A DNA stretch of 64,000 bases from JAWVFN01 sp963696625 (GTDB lineage: Bacteria > Actinomycetota > Thermoleophilia > Solirubrobacterales > 70-9). The position numbers were made by a program, and so were the translations under genes. Shown here piece after piece: positions 26,208-34,731 of this stretch. A model generated the notes under the pieces. It did not search any database. It was given only the letters and a program-made list of their open reading frames with translations, and had not been told where the DNA came from. Position 1 is the first letter of the stretch. Each line of letters begins with the position of its first letter. The stretch covers positions 1 to 64,000 of the forward strand of contig CAVOKZ010000013.1 in assembly GCA_963696625.1 (NCBI GenBank), read 5' to 3'.

Positions 26208-26662
26208 CTACCTGGATCGCCGCTCCGCTTCGGGGAGCAGGAGCAGCGCCGCGACCAGGAAGCAGAGGGCGCCGGCGGCGGTTCCGACGGCCGCAATGTG
26301 GGCCGAGGCCAAGTCGCCCGTGGCCGGGCGCACGAACGAGAAGACGGCCGAGAAACCGAAGAACACCGACCCGAGCAGGTTGAGGCCGGCGATCCACCAA
26401 TCGAAGTCGCCGGGGCGCCATGAGAGCCAGCGGTGCTCGGCGTTGGCGAACGCGATCAGGCTCGAGACGAGAAAGCAGGCCGAACCGATCATGTCCGGCC
26501 CCCAGACCCGGGTATCGATCTGCCGCAGAAGAAGGTGATCCCGATCCAATCGGCGTCGCCGTCGAGCGAGGCGATCGCCGGAACGAGGAACAGCGTCGAG
26601 CCGATCGCGAAGAGGACGCCCATCCACCACATCGAGCGGTCGGGCCGCCACCAGCCGCGCAT
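26208..26662 (-). pseudogene. Frameshifted, internally deleted multi-helix membrane protein
   Basis: The gene starts at ATG 26662, sharing one base with the pgl TGA, and encodes MRGWWRPDRSMWWMGVLFAI and a first hydrophobic helix as far as WIGITFF. The reading then has to move to another frame (near 26530), where four more helices follow: GPDMIGSACFLVSSLIAFAN, WWIAGLNLLGSVFFGFSAVF and GALCFLVAALLLLPE. Related proteins, as I recall them, have an additional ~80 residues between the two parts, so both a deletion and a frameshift have occurred. Function is unknown (YrhK-like helices). Confidence 0.65.
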
Positions 26663-27339
26663 CAGCTCGAAGCCGCGGCCTCGTCGGCGAGAACCAGGGA
26701 GGGGCCGGACGGCTTGACCCGGCCCGCCGGAATCGATTCGTCGCCGGCCAGCAGTTTCGCCAGAGGGTCGCGCTTCTCTTCTCCGGTGACGATCCAGAGC
26801 AGGTCGCGGGCCTCGTCGATCGCGGGGTAGGTGAGTGTCATGCGGTGGGTGCCCTGGTAGGCACCGCCGGTGACGGCCACGCGGCGGTCGGCGACCTCGA
26901 GCACCGGGTCGCCGGGGACGAGCGAGGCGGTGTGGCCGTCGGGGCCGAGGCCGAGGTGGATCAGGTCGAGGGGATCCGGGAGCTGCTCGGCGTAGCCGGT
27001 CGCGGCCGTGCCCGGGTCCTCGTCGTTGACCGGCATCGGCCGCAGCGAGCCCTGGGCGCCGATCGAGAGCGCGGCGATCAGGTGGGTGAGGTTGCGATCG
27101 GCGCTGCCGGCCGGGGCGATGCGCTCGTCGGTCTGGAAGATCTGGGTCTGCTGCCAGGGAAGCTCGTGGTCCTCGAGCAGGCCGAACATCGCCCATGGCG
27201 TGCGCCCGCCGCTGACCGCGATCGAGAACGAGCCGCGCTCGGAGACGGCGTCCCGGGCGCGCTCGGCGATCAGCTCGGCGCCACGCGCCGCCACGGCATC
27301 GGCGTCAGGCAGGACCTCGAGCTCGTGGCCCACTCTCAC
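26662..27339 (-). CDS. pgl: 6-Phosphogluconolactonase
   Basis: This 225-residue DevB-type lactonase hydrolyses 6-phosphogluconolactone to 6-phosphogluconate, the second oxidative step of the pentose phosphate pathway. Motifs are SIAVSGGRTPWAMF, QIFQTDERIAPAGSADRN and LIHLGLGPDGHTASLVPG. The start is GTG 27339, with a second GTG two codons later. The first GTG lies in the 3' arm of hairpin copy 3, which fills the 31-bp spacer to gnd. Confidence 0.94.
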   Translation of the reverse strand: MRVGHELEVLPDADAVAARGAELIAERARDAVSERGSFSIAVSGGRTPWAMFGLLEDHELPWQQTQIFQTDERIAPAGSADRNLTHLIAALSIGAQGSLRPMPVNDEDPGTAATGYAEQLPDPLDLIHLGLGPDGHTASLVPGDPVLEVADRRVAVTGGAYQGTHRMTLTYPAIDEARDLLWIVTGEEKRDPLAKLLAGDESIPAGRVKPSGPSLVLADEAAASS

Positions 27340-27370
27340 CGGCCCCGGACGCGAAGCGGAGGAGCCGGTG
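27337..27370 (+). repeat. Covarying-stem intergenic hairpin, copy 3
   Basis: Arms CACCGGC (27337-27343) and GCCGGTG (27364-27370) pair perfectly around CCCGGACGCGAAGCGGAGGA, the same centre as copy 1. It occupies the whole gap between the gnd stop and the pgl start. In the mRNA (minus strand) the pgl GTG is the end of the 3' arm, so the fold could gate pgl translation. Confidence 0.65.
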
Positions 27371-28387
27371 TCATGTCGGTTTCTCGTCGTGGCCGCCGAA
27401 CTGCTTGCGCATCGCCGAGAGCACCTTGTTGGCGAAGTCGTCGAGGTCGCGCGAGGCGAAGCGCGAGGAGAGCGCCGTGTAGAGCACCGGCGCCGGCACC
27501 CCCTCGTCGATGCCGGCGATCTGGGTCCAGCGGCCCTCGCCCGAGTCCGAGACGCGGCCCTCGAAGCCGGCGAGGTCGGGCGACTCCTGAAGCGCCGAGG
27601 CGGTGAGGTCGAGCAGCCACGAGCCGATCACGCTGCCCCGGCGCCAGACCTCGGCGATCTGGGGGATGTCGAGATCGAACTCGTAGTACTCGGGGTGGTC
27701 GAGGGGCGCGGTCTCGGCGTCGGCCTCCCGCTTGACCTTGCCGGCGTCGGCGTTCTCGAGGATGTTGAGCCCCTCCGCGTAGGCGGCCATCACGCCGTAC
27801 TCGATGCCGTTGTGGACCATCTTCACGAAGTGGCCGGCGCCGTTCGGGCCGCAGTGCAGATAGCCGTTCTCGGCGGTGTCGGGATCGCCGTCGCGCCCCG
27901 GCGTGCGCTCGGCCGAATCGACCCCGGGCGCGATCGTCTTGAAGATCGGGTCGAGCCGCTCGACCGCGCCGTCGGGGCCGCCGATCATCAGGCAGTAGCC
28001 GCGGTCGAGGCCGAAGACCCCGCCGCTGGTGCCGCAGTCGATGTAGTCGATGCCCTTCTCGCCGACGGCGGCCGCGCGGCGCATGTCGTCGCGGTAGTAG
28101 GAGTTGCCCCCGTCGATGATCGCGTCGCCCTTGTCGAGCACCGCGGCCACGTCGTTGACTGTGCCCTCGGTGATCTCGCCGGCCGGCACCATGACCCAGA
28201 CGGCGCGCGGCGCCTCCATCTTGCTCGCCAGCTCCTCGAGCGATGAGGCGCCGACCGCGCCCTCACCTTCGAGCGTCTTGATCGCGTCCGGGTTGACGTC
28301 GTAGACGACGCATTCGTGCCCGTCGAGCATCAGCCGGCGCACGATGTTGGCGCCCATTCTTCCCAGACCGACCATTCCCAGCTGCAT
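27371..28387 (-). CDS. gnd: 6-Phosphogluconate dehydrogenase, short (NAD-type) form
   Basis: This 338-residue decarboxylating enzyme makes ribulose-5-phosphate, CO2 and NAD(P)H. The dinucleotide fold is at the N-terminus (MVGLGRMGANIVRRL), with IDGGNSYYRDD, DCGTSGGVFGLDRGYCLMIGG and the catalytic-lysine block AGHFVKMVHNGIEYG. The ~300-340 residue length matches the GndA/YqeC short family, often NAD-preferring, rather than the 470-residue form. The order gnd-pgl on one strand, with zwf nearby on the other, gives the full oxidative branch. Confidence 0.94.
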   Translation of the reverse strand: MQLGMVGLGRMGANIVRRLMLDGHECVVYDVNPDAIKTLEGEGAVGASSLEELASKMEAPRAVWVMVPAGEITEGTVNDVAAVLDKGDAIIDGGNSYYRDDMRRAAAVGEKGIDYIDCGTSGGVFGLDRGYCLMIGGPDGAVERLDPIFKTIAPGVDSAERTPGRDGDPDTAENGYLHCGPNGAGHFVKMVHNGIEYGVMAAYAEGLNILENADAGKVKREADAETAPLDHPEYYEFDLDIPQIAEVWRRGSVIGSWLLDLTASALQESPDLAGFEGRVSDSGEGRWTQIAGIDEGVPAPVLYTALSSRFASRDLDDFANKVLSAMRKQFGGHDEKPT

Positions 28388-28443
28388 CCGGCAACCACCT
28401 TTCCTCGCTCGACGACGGCAATCCTACGGGCGTTGGCGCTAGG

Positions 28444-29835
28444 GTGGCCACCGTGGCCAAGCGCAAGAGCTTCAACCCCCCGCCTCTTCCGCGCCGCGGC
28501 CGCTTCCTCCTCGAGGACGCCCCCGACCACAAGCTCCCGGAAGGCCGCATGGCGGCCGAGGACGCGAAGATGCTGATCGAGCAGGAGCTGGTCCTCGACG
28601 GCGATCCCGACCACAACCTCGCCACCTTCGTAACCACCTGGATGGAGGACGAGGCGAGGGACCTGATCGCCGAGAACCTGCATCGCAACTTCATCGACCA
28701 CGCCGAGTACCCGCAGACCGCCGAGATCGAGCAGCGCTGCATCCGCATGCTCGCCGACCTCTTCAACTCGCCGGCCAAGGGCGAGCAGATCAAGGGCGCC
28801 CGCACCCAGGGATCCTCGGAGGCGATCATGCTCGGCGCCCTCTCGCTGAAGTGGAAGTGGCGGGCGCGGCGGGAGGCGGAGAAGAAGGACACCGGCAACC
28901 CGAACCTGATCTTCGGCGGCGACGTCCACGTCGTCTGGGAGAAGTTCTGCCGCTACTTCGACGTCGAGCCGCGGATCGTGCCGCTGCAGCCGGGCAAGTA
29001 CACGATCGGCCCCGAGGACGTCGAGCCCCACGTCGACGAGAACACGATCGGCGTCGCCGCCGTTCTCGGCACCACCTTCACCGGCCACTCCGACGACATC
29101 CCGGGCATCAACCGGCTGCTGCTCGAGATCAAGGACAAGCAGGGCCTCGACGTCCCCCTCCACGTCGACGGCGCCAGCGGCGCCTTCGTCTGGCCCTTCC
29201 TCTACCCCGACTCGCTCTGGGACTTCCGCCTCGAGCAGGTGCGCTCGATCAACGCCTCGGGCCACAAGTTCGGCCTCGTCTACCCCGGCATCGGCTGGCT
29301 GATCTTCCGCGACGCCGACCAGCTCCCGCAGGACCTCGTGTTCATGGAGAACTACCTGGGCAAGGAGGACGCGACCTTCACGCTCAACTTCTCGACCGGC
29401 TCCTCGATGGTCCTCGCCCAGTACTACCAGTTCTGCCGCCTCGGCCGTGAGGGCTACCGGCTGCTGATGGAGCTGATGCAGGCGAACAACAACGACCTGG
29501 CCGAGAAGCTCAAGGGCATCGGGCCCTTCGAGCTCGTCGGGTCGGGCGAGCAGCTGCCGCTGACCGCGTTCAAGCTCGCCGGCGAGGAGCCCTACGACGA
29601 GTTCGACATCGCCGCCCAGCTCGCCGCGATGCGCGGCTGGATGGTGCCCGCATACACGCTGCCCCCCGACGCCCAGGACGAGACGATCATGCGCGCGCTG
29701 GTCAAGCTGACCCTGGGCCGTTCGCTGGTCGACCAGCTCGCCGAGGACATCGACGAGGCGACCAAGCTCCTCGCCAAGAAGGGCGGCATGCACGAGTCAG
29801 AGCGCCGGCGCGCCCACACGGGCCACGGCTACTGA
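28444..29835 (+). CDS. Glutamate decarboxylase family PLP enzyme
   Basis: This 463-residue group II decarboxylase is closest in wording to GadB: RTQGSSEAIMLGAL (PLP phosphate region), LHVDGASGAFVWPF (Asp binding the pyridine N) and INASGHKFGLVYPG with the PLP lysine. GadB converts glutamate to GABA and uses up a proton. GTG 28444 is the first start; GTG 28453 is an alternative. It is divergent from gnd (56 bp) and only 5 bp before zwf, so it is co-transcribed with the pathway's first enzyme, an unusual partner. Confidence 0.9.
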   Translation: MATVAKRKSFNPPPLPRRGRFLLEDAPDHKLPEGRMAAEDAKMLIEQELVLDGDPDHNLATFVTTWMEDEARDLIAENLHRNFIDHAEYPQTAEIEQRCIRMLADLFNSPAKGEQIKGARTQGSSEAIMLGALSLKWKWRARREAEKKDTGNPNLIFGGDVHVVWEKFCRYFDVEPRIVPLQPGKYTIGPEDVEPHVDENTIGVAAVLGTTFTGHSDDIPGINRLLLEIKDKQGLDVPLHVDGASGAFVWPFLYPDSLWDFRLEQVRSINASGHKFGLVYPGIGWLIFRDADQLPQDLVFMENYLGKEDATFTLNFSTGSSMVLAQYYQFCRLGREGYRLLMELMQANNNDLAEKLKGIGPFELVGSGEQLPLTAFKLAGEEPYDEFDIAAQLAAMRGWMVPAYTLPPDAQDETIMRALVKLTLGRSLVDQLAEDIDEATKLLAKKGGMHESERRRAHTGHGY

Positions 29836-29840
29836 CCCGA

Positions 29841-31283
29841 GTGGCCGCGCCCCCCCGGAGCAACTCCGGCAAGAAGGCGGCCGAGGGCCTGGTCATCTTC
29901 GGGATCACCGGGGATCTCGCGCGCAAGCAGACGATCAAGGCGCTCTACCGGCTCGAGGAGGCGAAGCGCCTCAAGGTGCCGGTCGTCGGCGTCGCGCGCA
30001 ACGACTGGGACGACAAGGCGATGGTCCGCCATTTCCGCGCCGCGCTGCGCGAGGGCAAGGTCAAGATCTCCAAGCAGGTCTTCGACCGGCTGGCGAGGAG
30101 GCTTCACTACATCCAGGGGGTCTACGACGACGCCAACTGCTACGCGCGGGTCGCCGGCGAGTTGAACCGGATCAACGTCAACGCTCCCGTCTTCTATCTC
30201 GAGATCCCCCCGTCGCTGTTCTCGACCGTGGTCAGCGGGCTCCACCACGTCGGGCTGACCAAGAACGCGAGGGTCGTGGTCGAGAAGCCCTTCGGCCACG
30301 ACCTGGCGTCGGCTCGCGAGCTCAACGGGGAGCTGAGCGAGCTGCTCGAGCCCGACCAGATCCTCCGCATCGATCACTACCTCGGCAAGGAGCCGGTGAT
30401 GGACATCACCTACCTGCGCTTTGCCAACAGCATCCTCGAGCCGGTCTGGAACCGCAAGTACGTCTCCCACATCACCATGACCAAGGCCGAGGACTTCGGG
30501 GTCGAGGACCGCGGGCGCTTCTATGACCCGGTCGGCGCCCTGCGCGACGTGGTCCAGAACCACATGCTCCAGGTGCTGGCGCTGGTGACCATGGAGCCGC
30601 CGGCCGGGCACGGGACCGATCCGATCCGCGAGGCGAAGCTGACGCTTTTCAAGGCGATCAACAACGTCAGCCCGAAGCGCTACATCCGCGGCCAGTACGT
30701 GGGCTACCAGAAGGTCGAGGGCGTCACGCGCGGTTCGAAGACCGAGACCTACTGCGCGCTCGAGCTGGCGATCGACAACTGGCGCTGGAGCGGCGTGCCG
30801 GTCTTCATCCGCACCGGCAAGGCCCTGGCCCAGAGCGCGACCGAGGTCCGCGTCGTCTTCAAGAAGCGGCCGAAGCTCGGCGCCGCGGCGATCCCGACCG
30901 GCGAGCCCAACCAGCTCGTGATCCGGATCGAGCCCGAGCCGGGGGCGAGGCTGCGGTTCCTCGCCAAGGCCCCGGGCGAGGACATCCCCGAGGCGGTCGA
31001 CTTCGAGGTCCTGTTCGAGAAGGAGATGGGCCGAGACCCGGCCCCGTATGAACGCCTGCTCTCGGACGCGATCCGCGGCGACAGCTCGCTGTTCACCCGC
31101 GAGGAGGCGATCGAGGAGACCTGGCGGATCGTGCAGCCCCTGCTGGACAGGCCCGGGCCGGTGCATCGCTACAAGCGCGGGTCCTGGGGCCCGAAGGAGG
31201 CGGACGCGATCACCCGCGGCATCTGCCGCTGGCACCTCCCCTGGCTGCCCGCCGAGCCGGCGGTGAAGCCGAAGAGGCGCTAG
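29841..31283 (+). CDS. zwf: Glucose-6-phosphate dehydrogenase
   Basis: This 480-residue enzyme oxidises glucose-6-phosphate to the lactone and gives NADPH. The coenzyme loop is GITGDLARKQTIKAL, the active-site block is RIDHYLGKEPVMDI, and VEKPFGHDL is present. GTG 29841 follows the decarboxylase stop by 5 bp. Its TAG shares a CTAG palindrome with the TAG of the convergent GH15 gene. Confidence 0.95.
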   Translation: MAAPPRSNSGKKAAEGLVIFGITGDLARKQTIKALYRLEEAKRLKVPVVGVARNDWDDKAMVRHFRAALREGKVKISKQVFDRLARRLHYIQGVYDDANCYARVAGELNRINVNAPVFYLEIPPSLFSTVVSGLHHVGLTKNARVVVEKPFGHDLASARELNGELSELLEPDQILRIDHYLGKEPVMDITYLRFANSILEPVWNRKYVSHITMTKAEDFGVEDRGRFYDPVGALRDVVQNHMLQVLALVTMEPPAGHGTDPIREAKLTLFKAINNVSPKRYIRGQYVGYQKVEGVTRGSKTETYCALELAIDNWRWSGVPVFIRTGKALAQSATEVRVVFKKRPKLGAAAIPTGEPNQLVIRIEPEPGARLRFLAKAPGEDIPEAVDFEVLFEKEMGRDPAPYERLLSDAIRGDSSLFTREEAIEETWRIVQPLLDRPGPVHRYKRGSWGPKEADAITRGICRWHLPWLPAEPAVKPKRR

Positions 31284-33160
31284 CCCGGTTCGATCGGGCC
31301 GACATCGTGCTCGGTCTCGGCGCTGATCACGTGGCTGACCGCGTTGATCAGCGCGAGGTGGGTGAAGGCCTGGGGGAAGTTGCCGAGGTGGCGCCCGCTG
31401 CGCGCCTCGATCTCCTCGGCATAGAGATAGAGCGGGCCGGCGTGGGCGAGCATCCGCTCGCAGAGGCCGTGGGCGCGCTCGTCCTCGCCTATCTCCGACA
31501 GGGCGGAGACCATCCAGAAGCTGCAGATCGCAAACGTCCCCTCCTCCCCGTGCAGCCCGTCGTCGGTCTCGTCGACCTTGTAGCGGAGGACGAGGCCGTG
31601 GTCGGTGAGCTCCTCGTCGATCGCGTTGACCGTGTTGGCGATCCGCTCGTCGTCTGAGGGCAGAAAGCGGACCAGGGGGATCAGCAGGGTCGACGCGTCA
31701 AGGGCGTCGGTCTCGTAGTGCTGGCGGAAGATCCCGTCCTTGACGGCGTTGGCGAGGATGTCCTCGCGGATCTCCTTGGCCAAAGCCTTCAGCTCTTCGC
31801 CGTGGGGTCGATTGGCAGCCTCGGCGAGGCGCGCCGCGCGGTCCATCGCCACCCAGCACATCAGCTTCGAGGAGGTGTAGTGCTGCGGCTCGCCCCTCGC
31901 TTCCCAGATCCCCTGATCGGGCTCGCGCCAGATCTCAGCGGCGCGCTCGGCCTCGCGGATGAGGATCGGCCAGGCCCGGGTGGGGATGCTGTGGCGGACG
32001 CGCGAGTGGAGGTAGATCGAGTCGAACAGCGCGCCGTAGACGTCGTTCTGGCGCTGGCTGTAGGCGGCGTTTCCGATCCGCACCGGCTTCGCTCCGCCGT
32101 AGCCCGTGAGGTGATCGAGGGTCTCCTCCGTCAGTTCCTTCTCGCCGCCGATGCCGTACATGATCTGGAGCCCCGAATCGCCGCAGACGTCGCTGATGAA
32201 CTCGACGAAGTCGCGGGCCTCGTCGTCGAACCCGAGCGTGTGGAGGCCCCAGAGGGTGAAGGTCGAGTCGCGGATCCACGAGTAGCGGTAGTCCCAGTTG
32301 CGCTCGCCGCCGGGGGTCTCGGGCAGAGAGGTCGTCCCGGCGGCGACCATCGCCCCGGTCGGGGCGTGGATCAATCCCTTGAGGACCAGGGCCGAGCGCT
32401 GCAGGTAGATGCGCCACGGGTGATCGGGAAACTCGCCCCGCGAGAGCCAGTGGTGCCAGTAGCGGCGTGTCTCGGTGAGCCGCTCCCAGGCCGCGTCCAC
32501 GTCGACCGGGAACTGCTGGTCGTCGGCCCAGGTGAGGGCGATGAAGCCGCGCTCGCCGTCCTCCAGCGTGTGGCGGGCCCGCACGTCGTCCCCCTCGAGG
32601 CCCATGCGGATCGTGCCGTTGAGGCGGAGCGTGAGCCCGTGGTTGGTCGCCTCGGCCGCAAAGCCCTCCTCGCCGATCGCCTCCCACCTGCAGTCCTCGC
32701 GCCCGTAGTCGAAGCGCGGCGAGCAGATCAGCTCGACGTCGACCCGCCCGTCTACGCACTCGATGCAGCGCAGCAGCATCCCCTGAGCTTCCTCGTCGGT
32801 CGGCGGCCGCGTGCGCCCCTCGTGGGGCACGTCCCGCCACGGGCCCATGACGAGCATGTCGCGGACGACGAGCCACCCCGACGGCGTCATCCAGGTCGTC
32901 TCGAGGATGTTGGTCCCCGGCTCGTAACGCCGCGCCAGCGGAACCCCGATGTCGACCGGCCCGACCCGAAACGAGCCGGCCGAGCGGTCGAGGATCGAGC
33001 CGAAGACGCTCGGCGAATCGGGTCGCGGCAGGCACATCCACTCGACGTTGCCGTCGGGAGCCATCAGCGCGGTCGCGGTCGTATCGGCGAGGAAGGCGTA
33101 ATCGGCGATCGGCGGAAAGGCGCCCATCCTGGTCGTGTCGGACGATGCCGGGCCGCTCAT
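31280..33160 (-). CDS. Glycoside hydrolase family 15 (glucoamylase/trehalase type)
   Basis: The 626-residue (alpha/alpha)6-barrel glucosidase has the N-terminal beta domain beginning IADYAFLADTTATALMAPDG, NWDYRYSWIRDSTFTLWGL (first catalytic-region Asp), and FAICSFWMVSAL with HLGNFPQAFTHLALINA near the end. In Actinobacteria this family includes trehalases and glucodextranases. Either activity releases glucose for the glucokinase encoded earlier. There is no signal peptide, so the substrate is cytoplasmic, with trehalose favoured. ATG 33160 was chosen because upstream codons show no family sequence. Confidence 0.9.
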   Translation of the reverse strand: MSGPASSDTTRMGAFPPIADYAFLADTTATALMAPDGNVEWMCLPRPDSPSVFGSILDRSAGSFRVGPVDIGVPLARRYEPGTNILETTWMTPSGWLVVRDMLVMGPWRDVPHEGRTRPPTDEEAQGMLLRCIECVDGRVDVELICSPRFDYGREDCRWEAIGEEGFAAEATNHGLTLRLNGTIRMGLEGDDVRARHTLEDGERGFIALTWADDQQFPVDVDAAWERLTETRRYWHHWLSRGEFPDHPWRIYLQRSALVLKGLIHAPTGAMVAAGTTSLPETPGGERNWDYRYSWIRDSTFTLWGLHTLGFDDEARDFVEFISDVCGDSGLQIMYGIGGEKELTEETLDHLTGYGGAKPVRIGNAAYSQRQNDVYGALFDSIYLHSRVRHSIPTRAWPILIREAERAAEIWREPDQGIWEARGEPQHYTSSKLMCWVAMDRAARLAEAANRPHGEELKALAKEIREDILANAVKDGIFRQHYETDALDASTLLIPLVRFLPSDDERIANTVNAIDEELTDHGLVLRYKVDETDDGLHGEEGTFAICSFWMVSALSEIGEDERAHGLCERMLAHAGPLYLYAEEIEARSGRHLGNFPQAFTHLALINAVSHVISAETEHDVGPIEPG

Positions 33161-33171
33161 GCCGGTGCAGG

Positions 33172-33894
33172 CTAGTCCGCGATCAGGAGCGAGGCGTGCA
33201 GGGCGCCGTCGCTCCCCGCGACCCAGAGCCCGCGGCCGGCGCGGAGCACCCGCGCCGGCCCGGGCTGGGCCGGATCGCGGAACTCGACCTCGGCGTCGAT
33301 CCGCCCGGGCTCGGCGGAGGCGAGCTCCGCCTCGAGCGGCTCCCAGTAGTGGGAGTTGTTGACGTGGTCGGCGAGGTCGACGTCGGTGGCGCGGAACAGC
33401 CAGGTCGTCTCCTCGGCCTCCGCCGGAGGCTCGGGGTGACGGATGCGAACGCGCGCGTCGCGGCCCGCAGCGGAGGGCTCGTAGAGCTCGACGAAGTCCG
33501 CCGGGAAACGCTTCGGCTTCCCGCCCTCGGGATCGAGCAGAACCCAGAGGGCAACGCATTCGACCTCGCCCGAGGAGGATGCGATCGAGGTGCGGCGCTC
33601 GGCGGCGAAGCGCCCGAGCCCGCTGCAGAAAGTTCGCAGGGTCGCCGGCTCGCCGAAGACGGGAAACGCTGCGACGCGGATTCTCAGCCGGCGCAGGATC
33701 CAGAGGCCCGCATCTTCGACGCCCGCGTCGACGGAGTCGGCGTAGGCGGCGTCCTGGAGCCAGCGCGCGATGCCGTCGAGCCGCACCCGGCCCGAAGGCG
33801 CCGCGTCGGCGACGCCGGGCATCAGCTCGTGCTCGAAGACCCGGCCCGCGTCCGGCTCCGGAACGAGCTCGGTCAGCTCGATCGTCTCAGTCAT
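33172..33894 (-). CDS. Acyl-ACP thioesterase family protein
   Basis: The 240-residue double-hotdog protein has a first hotdog with GRVRLDGIARWLQDAAYADS, a middle region including RRLRIRVAAFPVFGEPATL, and a second hotdog with RATDVDLADHVNNSHYWEPLE, whose Asp/Asn-His set matches the FatA/FatB catalytic region. It would release fatty acids from acyl carrier protein. ATG 33894 overlaps the end of the upstream gene by 8 bp, so both are in one operon. Confidence 0.85.
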   Translation of the reverse strand: MTETIELTELVPEPDAGRVFEHELMPGVADAAPSGRVRLDGIARWLQDAAYADSVDAGVEDAGLWILRRLRIRVAAFPVFGEPATLRTFCSGLGRFAAERRTSIASSSGEVECVALWVLLDPEGGKPKRFPADFVELYEPSAAGRDARVRIRHPEPPAEAEETTWLFRATDVDLADHVNNSHYWEPLEAELASAEPGRIDAEVEFRDPAQPGPARVLRAGRGLWVAGSDGALHASLLIAD

Positions 33895-34234
33895 CGGCGA
33901 GCTCGGGGATGTGGCGGCGGATGTGGTCGTCGATCGTCTCGCGGACCCAGCGCTGGGTTTCCTGGTCGGCCATCCGGTAACGGCCGAGCAGCATCTTCTG
34001 GTCGTCCAGCGGCAGCCCGGCGATCTCCCAGCTCACCGCAAGCCGCTCGAAGAGCTGCTCGGTCCGCCGGCGCCAGGCATCGTCGACCGTCGCCGCCGCG
34101 CCCTTCGGCGGCTCGGAGATCTTGCGGATCGAGCCGCGGCTGAGCGACTCGCGCAGCTCGAGCACATTGCCCTCGGCGTCCGCGTAGGACGCCGTCGCCG
34201 TCTTCTCCCGCGGTCGTCGTTTCCGCTTCGCCAC
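33887..34234 (-). CDS. Small basic hypothetical protein
   Basis: The protein is 115 residues from GTG 34234 (VAKRKRRPREKTATAS). An ATG further upstream at 34282 would overlap the divergent gene. The N-terminus is basic; the rest is helical (WRRRTEQLFERLAVSWEIAG, YRMADQETQRWVRETIDDHI). No family is recognised. Its stop lies 8 bp inside the thioesterase gene, so the two are translationally linked. Confidence 0.6.
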   Translation of the reverse strand: MAKRKRRPREKTATASYADAEGNVLELRESLSRGSIRKISEPPKGAAATVDDAWRRRTEQLFERLAVSWEIAGLPLDDQKMLLGRYRMADQETQRWVRETIDDHIRRHIPELADD

Positions 34235-34259
34235 GGCCAAAAGAGTAGTTTGCGGGTCG

Positions 34260-34709
34260 ATGACCGATCGCTCAGCCTTCAACGACGAGGAGTGGAAGAC
34301 CGTGCTCCAGGGCCCGACCAGCGCCGGGTTCTACGTGCTCGCCTCCGACCGAGGCGGCTCGATCCGCGAGAGCTTCTCGATGGCAAAGGCCTACACCGAG
34401 GCGCGGCAGGCGCACGGGAACAGCGAGCTGCTCGACGCGATCGTCTCGACCAAGCCCGACGTCGACCGCAGCGCCGCGCACTCGCCGGAGGAGCTGAAGC
34501 AGAAGACGACCGAGCACCTGAACGACGCCCTCGCCATGCTCGAGGGCGCGGCGACGCCCGAGGAGGTCGGCGAGTACAAGCAGTTCATCGTCAGCCTCGC
34601 CGAGCGCGTCGCCGAGGCGGTCAAGGGCGTCAGCGAGAACGAGCGCGGGGCGGTCGCCGACGTCGCCGCGGCACTCGGGGTCGATCCCCCCGCCGCTCCG
34701 GCCGCCTGA
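34260..34709 (+). CDS. Helical hypothetical protein
   Basis: The 149-residue soluble, acidic, helix-rich protein reads FNDEEWKTVLQGPTSAGFYV near the N-terminus and a long amphipathic helical stretch after (HLNDALAMLEGAATPEEVGE). It vaguely resembles the TerB-like tellurite-resistance fold, but I would not assign it. It starts 25 bp from the divergent basic protein and 22 bp before the monooxygenase gene, so it may be co-transcribed with it. Confidence 0.6.
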   Translation: MTDRSAFNDEEWKTVLQGPTSAGFYVLASDRGGSIRESFSMAKAYTEARQAHGNSELLDAIVSTKPDVDRSAAHSPEELKQKTTEHLNDALAMLEGAATPEEVGEYKQFIVSLAERVAEAVKGVSENERGAVADVAAALGVDPPAAPAA

Positions 34710-34731
34710 CCCGCGGCACTACCATCGGCCC

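Noticed and set aside
26220..26245. Fourth copy of the covarying hairpin (CCGCTCCGCTTCGGGGAGC)
   Set aside because: It only shares CTCCGCTTC, lies in the coding part of the broken membrane protein and lacks the conserved centre.
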